A stretch of 5,290 bases of DNA from Thermoplasmata archaeon (GTDB lineage Archaea; Thermoplasmatota; Thermoplasmata; SG8-5): NCBI GenBank assembly GCA_030655715.1, contig JAUSPR010000261.1, positions 1-5,290 of the forward strand, given 5' to 3'. Position 1 is the stretch's first letter. Every line of letters begins with the position of its first letter. The position numbers and the translations under genes were made by a program. Shown in pieces: positions 1 to 5,290 of this stretch. The notes beneath the pieces were generated by a model, which made no database searches, had not been told where the DNA came from, and saw only the letters and a program-made list of their open reading frames with translations.

Positions 1-510
1 GTCATTATTAAGCAAAATACCCCGGTAGCGCTTGCCTATGTCACACCGCTGCCAGAGAATTATACAGCAGATGTTGAGAGTGTTGTTCAGGTAGATACAT
101 CGCGGTTGAAGCGGGACAGCGAAGTTGAGAAGGCCGCTGTAGAATTTGTGACAAAATGGGAACTGGAGCACGGCGCGGCCACAGTCAAATCAAGAGAACT
201 TGATGGTGTTGGCTATGATTTGGAAAGCTACGATGTAAGTCATAATTTAATAAGGTTCATTGAAGTCAAAGGAAAGACAACAGAGCACGATGGTATCCTC
301 ACACCAAACGAGTGGTCAGCAGCAGAGCGCTTGGGAAAAGATTACTGGCTCTATGTCGTAGAAAATCCTAAAACCAAACCAGATTTGCTCAGAGTGCGGG
401 ACCCATTCAATACAATCAAGGCTACACCTGAAATTAAGGTTCAGCGCTTGTTCTTCCAGATGGCTGAGATTCGGGAGAAGGCAGCTCATTTGAAGGGGGA
501 TAAGTCCTAA
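1..510 (+). CDS. C-terminal part of a DUF3883 (NOV_C) domain protein, probably the helicase of a defence operon (5'-truncated)
   Basis: The reading frame is open from base 1 to a TAA at 508-510, giving the last 169 residues of a longer protein; the true start lies off the left edge. A TTG at 106 could be read as a start, but the frame is open and protein-like upstream of it, so I do not use it. Residues about 42-136 look like DUF3883: a helix (VEKAAVEFV), then GYDLES (71-76), then RFIEVKGK (85-92), LTPNEW (100-105), YWLYVV (115-120) and a closing RDPF (133-136). The GYD...ExK pattern (D73, E88, K90) resembles the PD-(D/E)xK nuclease core, so a DNA-binding or cleaving role is plausible but unproven. 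Domains of this kind are often at the C-terminus of SNF2/DEAD-box-like helicases next to DUF1156 methylases; the helicase assignment comes from that context, because no helicase motif is inside the window. The gene overlaps the next one by one base. Confidence is high for the domain, moderate for helicase. Confidence 0.8.
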   Translation, partial: VIIKQNTPVALAYVTPLPENYTADVESVVQVDTSRLKRDSEVEKAAVEFVTKWELEHGAATVKSRELDGVGYDLESYDVSHNLIRFIEVKGKTTEHDGILTPNEWSAAERLGKDYWLYVVENPKTKPDLLRVRDPFNTIKATPEIKVQRLFFQMAEIREKAAHLKGDKS

Positions 511-512
511 TG
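492..512 (+). promoter_or_regulatory. Shine-Dalgarno-like GAAGGGGGA and overlapping stop/start TAATG (translational coupling)
   Basis: A purine run, GAAGGGGGA at 492-500, lies about 10 bases before the methyltransferase ATG at 510-512, inside the end of the upstream gene. The upstream TAA (508-510) shares its last base with this ATG. The spacing is a little long for an ideal ribosome site, so ribosomes terminating on the upstream gene may contribute to initiation. This supports one polycistronic message and fixes the methyltransferase start. Confidence 0.6.
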
Positions 513-3443
513 GCGATTCCAAAGGAATGCAAGCGGCTGGCTGAGGTTGATTTCCCATTAGCTACTGTAACAAAATACAGTGCTATTGAGAAATCCAAAA
601 AAACTGGAACAGTCGCTGCAATTCATATTTGGTGGGCAAGGCGACCCTTGGCTGCATGCAGGGCCATGAATCTTGCTTGTTTATTACCAGATCCAGCGGA
701 TAAGCAATGCCCTACAGACTTACAGAAAGTAATTGCCCTGGCCTTAGATAAATTTGAAATTCGTGCATCTAAATTACAAACAAAATTAGAACTGGGCAAA
801 GGAAACTGGAATGAAAAAGATAATGGTAATTTAAAAGCAAATCGTAACCGCCCATTAAACCTCAGAAAAAGATTATTGAAATATATCGGGGAATACTCCA
901 ATTGGGATGTGAGAACAAATAAACACTGGAATACTTGTGCTCAAGAGATGGTATTAGGCTGTTATGACAATAATTCCCCAATTCTTCTGGATTCATTCGC
1001 TGGCGGGGGCTCTATTCCGCTTGAAGCTATGAGGGTAGGGGCTAAACCAATTGCTACCGATTTAAACCCAATTCCTATTTTGATTAACAAATTTCAATTA
1101 GAATTTTTGCCCAATGCTGGCAAAGATTTTATAACAAGAATGAGGAAAGAAGCAGAGAGAATCAATGATGAATTACAGAAAGAATTAAGCGAGTTTTACC
1201 CTATACCAAAAGAACTACAGGGGAAGGAAGTTCCCATTGGTTATATCTGTGCAAGAACGATACGCTGCGAAGGTGTTGATTGTGGCATATCTTTTCCACT
1301 TTTATCCTCCCCCTGGGTAGCAGAGAATAAACATAAGCCAACTTCAAGATATTCTTATTCATTTTCAAAAGGAAATGGAAAATCCGTAGAAGTTGGAATA
1401 GTTAAAAATCCACGAGCAGATGAGGTTCTAAAGAAAACTGTAGAAGATGGAAACGCTACATGCCCAATTTGTGGTCATAAAACCCCTGTATCCTCCGTTA
1501 AAAAACAATTAAGTATGCGTGAAGGTGGCACAATGGACAGCCAATTGTTGGTAATCATTGGGACCGAGATTGGGGATTCAGGAAGAACATATAGACTGCC
1601 TACAATAGGTGAAAGAACTGCAAGACAGAAAGCAGTTGAATATTATAATAAAATTTTAAATGAAAATATTAACGGTTTTCAATTATTACCCACGGAACCA
1701 CTTCCACCTCAAGGAACTCTTGGCTTTAATGTTCAAAGTTACGCCTTAACTGAATGGAACCATTTGTTTACTCCACGACAGGCTATAACACAAATGATGT
1801 TGTGCAAAAAAGTTATTGAAATTGAAGACCCAGCTATTAGAATGGGGCTCGCATTTGTGGTTTCAAAATTAGCGGATTTAAACTGTACCTTGTGTGGGTG
1901 GAGATCCAATGTTGAATTTTTTGGGCGGGTTTTTGCCATGCAGACAATTAGCATGAACTGGGACTTCTATGAAATTAACCCATTTAATACAGAAGGTGGT
2001 GTTAACTGGTTAAGAAGACTCAAGGGAGTTGAAGAAGGAATTGAGGCCGCTGAACTTGGTGCAAAATGGACGCCACCCATAATTGAAATAGCAGATGCAA
2101 CGCAACACCCGCTTCCCGATAATAGTGTCGATGTATTCGCAACAGACCCACCTTATTATGATAAAGTCCCATATTCAAATTTGAGTAATTTTTTCATCGT
2201 ATGGTTAAAACGAATGATTGAAATTCAGGGATTGGTCGATGGCCTTTCTCCACGAACCAATGAGGTTATTAAAGATAGAAAGGATCACGATTCTCAAGGC
2301 AATCCCAAAACAGATGAATGGTATGAAAAAATGGTAAGCAAGGCAATGGCCGAAGCAAAAAGAATTACAAAAGACGATGGGATTGGCTATGTCGTATATG
2401 CGGATAAAACAACAGCTGGATGGGCTACTGCATTGAATGGGCTTGTTGATGGGGGCTGGACAATCACCGGTTCTTGGCCCATACAATCGGAAATGGCCCA
2501 TCGTATGAGGGCACAACGGTCCGCAGCTCTAAAAACAAGTGTCCATATTGTTATTAGACCTCGTCCTGATGATGCAGGAGTTGGTGATTGGGCTAATATT
2601 TTATCTGAATTACCTGGGCGTATTGGCACCTGGCTGGCCAGACTAAATAAAGACGGTATTGTGGGTGCTGATGCAATCTATGCTTGTTTAGGTCCTGCAA
2701 TGGAATTATTCAGCAAGTGGGAAACTGTTGAAAAGGCCGATGGAAGTAAAGTTCCATTATCTGATTATCTTGAAATCGTCTGGGATACTGTGGCTAATGA
2801 GGCTATGAAAATCATTGACCCGACAAGCAGCGATAAAGCCGTCGAAGAGGATGCCAGATTCACAATGATGGTCCTCTGGACACTTCGCCAATCAAAAGAA
2901 GAAACCTTGACCGGTGAGGAGTCTGATGATGATAAAAAGGAGAAAAAACCCAGTTCATCTGATATTCCATTCGACACGGCCAGCCTTTTATCCAGAGGTA
3001 TTGGGGCAAGCATTGAAAGGTTGCTTAGCCAAGAAGTAATTGAAATGAAAAAATCCAGCACTGAAAAATTCGTTTCATTGCTTTCTCCAGCTAATCGACG
3101 ACATTACCTATTGGGAGTAAGCAATGATAAAATAATTCAGACCGCCACAGATAAAAAAGATATCCAGTTAAAACTCAGGGAAGATATTCAAGATGCAAAA
3201 ATGAGAACATTGATTGAGGAAAAAATAACAGATATACCAAAAAGAGATTCGGCTCTCGACAAACTTCACCAAGCCATGCTCCTTCATGCAGATGGAAACA
3301 CAACTGCATTGGATCGCTTGATAACCGAAGTAATCAGGGACGACAAAACAACATGGCAGCTTGCTCTGACTTTAAACACATTATATCCCGAAGGCAGTTG
3401 GGAACGCAGCAAAATTGAAGGCGTATTAGCAAGATATAATTAA
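510..3443 (+). CDS. DUF1156-type adenine-specific DNA methyltransferase with internal zinc ribbon
   Basis: Complete 977-residue protein, predicted to transfer a methyl group from S-adenosylmethionine to adenine N6 in DNA in the cytoplasm. The N-terminal DUF1156 region (about 10-62) shows VDFPL, KTGTVAAIHIWWARRPLAAC and the following helix. The cofactor motif is DSFAGGGS at 161-168, followed by ATDLNP (182-187) with D184 as the probable ribose-binding acid. The catalytic motif IV is DPPYY at 546-550, as in amino-methyltransferases. Between them lies a long insertion with a likely zinc ribbon, C253-x4-C258 and C318-x2-C321, plus C459-x2-C462 further on. The segment LADLNCTLCGW followed by WDFYEINPF (484-492) is also typical of this family. 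Residues about 797-816 form a charged, acidic/lysine-rich linker, followed by a mostly helical tail (about 820-977) of unknown role that seems normal for long DUF1156 proteins. The motif order, I then insertion then IV, resembles alpha-class enzymes. All key catalytic residues are present and there is no frameshift, so it should be active. The recognition sequence cannot be predicted. In context it is the modification component of a defence operon. Confidence 0.93.
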   Translation: MAIPKECKRLAEVDFPLATVTKYSAIEKSKKTGTVAAIHIWWARRPLAACRAMNLACLLPDPADKQCPTDLQKVIALALDKFEIRASKLQTKLELGKGNWNEKDNGNLKANRNRPLNLRKRLLKYIGEYSNWDVRTNKHWNTCAQEMVLGCYDNNSPILLDSFAGGGSIPLEAMRVGAKPIATDLNPIPILINKFQLEFLPNAGKDFITRMRKEAERINDELQKELSEFYPIPKELQGKEVPIGYICARTIRCEGVDCGISFPLLSSPWVAENKHKPTSRYSYSFSKGNGKSVEVGIVKNPRADEVLKKTVEDGNATCPICGHKTPVSSVKKQLSMREGGTMDSQLLVIIGTEIGDSGRTYRLPTIGERTARQKAVEYYNKILNENINGFQLLPTEPLPPQGTLGFNVQSYALTEWNHLFTPRQAITQMMLCKKVIEIEDPAIRMGLAFVVSKLADLNCTLCGWRSNVEFFGRVFAMQTISMNWDFYEINPFNTEGGVNWLRRLKGVEEGIEAAELGAKWTPPIIEIADATQHPLPDNSVDVFATDPPYYDKVPYSNLSNFFIVWLKRMIEIQGLVDGLSPRTNEVIKDRKDHDSQGNPKTDEWYEKMVSKAMAEAKRITKDDGIGYVVYADKTTAGWATALNGLVDGGWTITGSWPIQSEMAHRMRAQRSAALKTSVHIVIRPRPDDAGVGDWANILSELPGRIGTWLARLNKDGIVGADAIYACLGPAMELFSKWETVEKADGSKVPLSDYLEIVWDTVANEAMKIIDPTSSDKAVEEDARFTMMVLWTLRQSKEETLTGEESDDDKKEKKPSSSDIPFDTASLLSRGIGASIERLLSQEVIEMKKSSTEKFVSLLSPANRRHYLLGVSNDKIIQTATDKKDIQLKLREDIQDAKMRTLIEEKITDIPKRDSALDKLHQAMLLHADGNTTALDRLITEVIRDDKTTWQLALTLNTLYPEGSWERSKIEGVLARYN

Positions 3444-3450
3444 TTATTTA

Positions 3451-3460
3451 GGAAGAGGTG
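3451..3460 (+). promoter_or_regulatory. Strong ribosome binding site of the DUF499 ATPase gene
   Basis: GGAAGAGGTG contains GAGGTG (3455-3460), six contiguous bases complementary to the 16S rRNA 3' end, with a 6-base spacer to the ATG at 3467. An in-frame TAG at 3449-3451 rules out any start further upstream except a GTG at 3458 that lies within the ribosome site itself. This fixes the start at 3467. Confidence 0.8.
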
Positions 3461-3466
3461 AACAAG

Positions 3467-5290
3467 ATGAAACCATGGTGGAAATTAGTGAGACCGAAGC
3501 AGGACATTATCGACGGCGAGAGCGTGGACCTCGGGGTGTATGCGATTCACCTGGACCAAATTGCCTCAAACGACCCCAATGCACCGAAAATTTACAGGGA
3601 ACCGACCCTCTTCTTCAAGAACACGGTTTTCACAAATGGCATGATGACGGTGATTCGCCATGTCCACAACAGGCTTTCCGGGAACATGGATAGCGGAAGC
3701 GTCATCAATCTTAATACAGCCTTCGGTGGAGGTAAAACCCACACATTGGTGCTTCTCTATCATCTGTTCGGTAACGGTGAAAAGGCACGCAAATGGCTCC
3801 CCAAAGAAAGCTTGGAAAAAATAGCTTATCAAATACAGGATGCTGAGATTCCAAAGGCGAGGATAATAACCTGGGTCGGTCAGAACTACAGCTATAACAA
3901 TCCCGACAAAAATGGAATGAGAACTCCTTGGGGCCAGATATTTGGACAGATGGGTCCGGAGGCTTTGAAGAGAATCCGCCCTTACGATGAGGATAAAACG
4001 AGACCAGACACCGACACCATTAGGAAATTATTGGGAGACGGAGAACCCACATTACTTTTGTTGGATGAGGTCTTGAATGCAATGGAAGCCATGCGTGGCG
4101 TGGAAGTCGGAGAAACCACCTTGAACCATCAGTTCAGGCACTTCTATCAAAATCTAACAAGTGTTGTGGCAAGCATGCCACACATATCCATAGTCAACAG
4201 TTTCAGTAAGAGTATTGGTAATGTCACGGACAAAGACCAAGAAGACTTGGAACTTCTGCAGAATGTCTCTGGGCGAGTAGATGAATCCATAGAAACTACG
4301 ACTGGAAATGAGATTTCTTTAATCATTCGGCGAAGGTTATTTGAAGACGTTGAAGACAAAGCAGATAAAAAAGAGATTGAAAAAACTATTAAATCATGGG
4401 TCCAATGGACAATCAAAAATAAGGACCACCTCGTGCTTGATTTACAAATTGGGGAGTTGGAAGAGGTCTTCAATGCATCATACCCGTTCCATCCAAGAGT
4501 GTTTCAGGTCTTTGAGAAGAAATGGCAAGGGCTTCATTCATTTGGACGCACGAGAGGCGTTCTCAGAATGCTCAGCCTCTGGCTAAAATGCAATTACATG
4601 GAAGCCACGAAGGAAAATCTGAAAAATAGTTTAATCACGGTAGGGAACGCGCCAATGGGCGATTCATATTTCGCTAATATCGTATATGGGCAAATGGGTA
4701 ACATGGATCTGGCCATACCAATCAATAGCGATTTAGTAGGTGCAAATGGCTGGGCTACAGTATTAGACCAGGAATCATCGCCAGCTATCAAGAATTTATG
4801 CCTTCATAAACAGGTAGGGACGGCTGTTTTCTTTGAATCCACTGGCGGACAGAAGCAAGAATTTGCATCCACCGGTGAAGTTCGCTGGGCGCTATGTGGG
4901 CCAGATGCTGCGGAATTTACAGACATCGACACTTGCTTGAAGAACCTGGAGAACAAAGGACATTACTTTCGATCAAGGAATAAACTTCACAGAATCAGCA
5001 CAAAAGCCAATTTGAATAAGCTAAAGAACACCGAGCGCTCGTCGATTGATGATAAGGACCTGGATACAATTATTGAGAAAACAGTATCAGACGAAATCGG
5101 AGATGGCAAAGAAGTCGATGTAGTAATGTTTCCGCGATATTTCGAAGATGTCCCAGATACCCCTACATTCAAATTATGCATCTTACCCCCAGATGTGCTG
5201 CCCGGTGATGCAGAAAATCAGGTATTTACCGTGGCCAAGGGTATCATAGATAAATCAAAGCGCACATACAAACGGCATGTCGCGTTCCTG
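3467..5290 (+). CDS. DUF499-type P-loop ATPase of a defence operon (3'-truncated)
   Basis: The frame is open from ATG 3467 to the last base, giving 608 residues of an incomplete protein; family members are usually around 1000 residues, so a substantial C-terminal part is missing. It is a predicted AAA+-like ATPase. Walker A is NTAFGGGKTHT at 83-93, with K90 and T91 in the phosphate-binding loop. Walker B is TLLLLDE at 195-201, with D200 and E201 as metal-binding and catalytic acids. Further family hallmarks are YPFHP at 339-343 and GRTRGVLRML at 360-369, where R361 or R363 could be an arginine finger or sensor residue. An N-terminal segment (about 1-60: MKPWWKLVRP, then the DLGVYAIHLD and YREPTLFF stretches) precedes the ATPase core as in other DUF499 proteins. 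DUF499 proteins accompany DUF1156 methylases and helicases in anti-phage loci, and BREX BrxC/PglY is a related or analogous ATPase. The likely role is ATP-driven assembly or control of the defence complex on DNA, inferred from context. It starts 23 bp after the methyltransferase stop with its own strong ribosome site, so it is probably co-transcribed but initiated independently. Confidence 0.9.
   Translation, partial: MKPWWKLVRPKQDIIDGESVDLGVYAIHLDQIASNDPNAPKIYREPTLFFKNTVFTNGMMTVIRHVHNRLSGNMDSGSVINLNTAFGGGKTHTLVLLYHLFGNGEKARKWLPKESLEKIAYQIQDAEIPKARIITWVGQNYSYNNPDKNGMRTPWGQIFGQMGPEALKRIRPYDEDKTRPDTDTIRKLLGDGEPTLLLLDEVLNAMEAMRGVEVGETTLNHQFRHFYQNLTSVVASMPHISIVNSFSKSIGNVTDKDQEDLELLQNVSGRVDESIETTTGNEISLIIRRRLFEDVEDKADKKEIEKTIKSWVQWTIKNKDHLVLDLQIGELEEVFNASYPFHPRVFQVFEKKWQGLHSFGRTRGVLRMLSLWLKCNYMEATKENLKNSLITVGNAPMGDSYFANIVYGQMGNMDLAIPINSDLVGANGWATVLDQESSPAIKNLCLHKQVGTAVFFESTGGQKQEFASTGEVRWALCGPDAAEFTDIDTCLKNLENKGHYFRSRNKLHRISTKANLNKLKNTERSSIDDKDLDTIIEKTVSDEIGDGKEVDVVMFPRYFEDVPDTPTFKLCILPPDVLPGDAENQVFTVAKGIIDKSKRTYKRHVAFL

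Noticed and set aside
106..510. A separate 134-residue protein starting at TTG 106
   Set aside because: The same frame is open without a stop back to base 1 and reads like protein, and there is no clear ribosome site before the TTG. It is the end of a larger gene.
2205..2629. Overlapping minus-strand ORFs (103 and 80 codons) opposite the methyltransferase
   Set aside because: They lie antisense to the catalytic domain, overlap each other, and show no ribosome sites or recognisable domains. The plus strand explains the sequence.
3436..3447. 12-bp perfect palindrome ATAATTAATTAT spanning the methyltransferase stop codon
   Set aside because: It is made only of A and T, has no loop or T-run typical of a terminator, and is easily produced by chance at a TAA stop in AT-rich sequence.
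3475..3693. Small + strand ORF of 72 codons after the methyltransferase
   Set aside because: It lies in another frame within the start of the DUF499 ATPase, whose frame has a strong ribosome site and a Walker A motif. It is a shadow.
4147..4586. Overlapping ORFs on both strands (108 codons minus, 81 codons plus) inside the ATPase region
   Set aside because: The ATPase frame is continuous here and carries YPFHP and GRTRG family motifs. The alternative frames give low-complexity, unrecognisable peptides.
1..5290. Search for CRISPR repeats, tRNAs, insertion-sequence ends, attachment sites and rho-independent terminators
   Set aside because: Reading through the window I saw no regularly spaced repeats, no tRNA-like structure, no transposase and no GC-rich hairpin followed by a T-run. 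The sequence is almost entirely coding.

Overview
The window is wholly coding on the + strand and carries three consecutive genes of what looks like one operon. In order they are the 3' end of a large protein with a C-terminal DUF3883 (NOV_C-type) domain, probably a helicase; a complete 977-residue DUF1156-type (COG1743-like) adenine-specific DNA methyltransferase with an internal zinc-ribbon; and the first 608 codons of a DUF499-type P-loop ATPase that runs off the right edge. The first two genes overlap by one base (TAATG). The second and third are separated by 23 bp holding a strong Shine-Dalgarno sequence. No promoter, terminator, RNA gene, CRISPR array, transposase or att site is visible, so both ends of the operon lie outside the window.

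The combination helicase/DUF3883 + DUF1156 methylase + DUF499 ATPase is a recurrent anti-phage gene set. From memory, it matches the helicase-methylase-ATPase (Hma-like) arrangement and overlaps in components with BREX type 3 (BrxHII, PglXI, BrxC/PglY) and, more distantly, class 1 DISARM. The likely logic is methylation of host DNA for self/non-self marking, with the ATPase and the helicase/nuclease-like protein acting on unmodified invading DNA. This is inferred from family membership and gene context. The window has no PglZ, DUF3780, HerA or phospholipase D gene that would settle the subtype.

The host is a prokaryote of moderate G+C (roughly low 40s percent by eye) that uses canonical Shine-Dalgarno signals. 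I cannot place it taxonomically. Composition is uneven: the centre of the methyltransferase gene is clearly more AT-rich than the genes on either side, which fits a mobile or mosaic defence locus.
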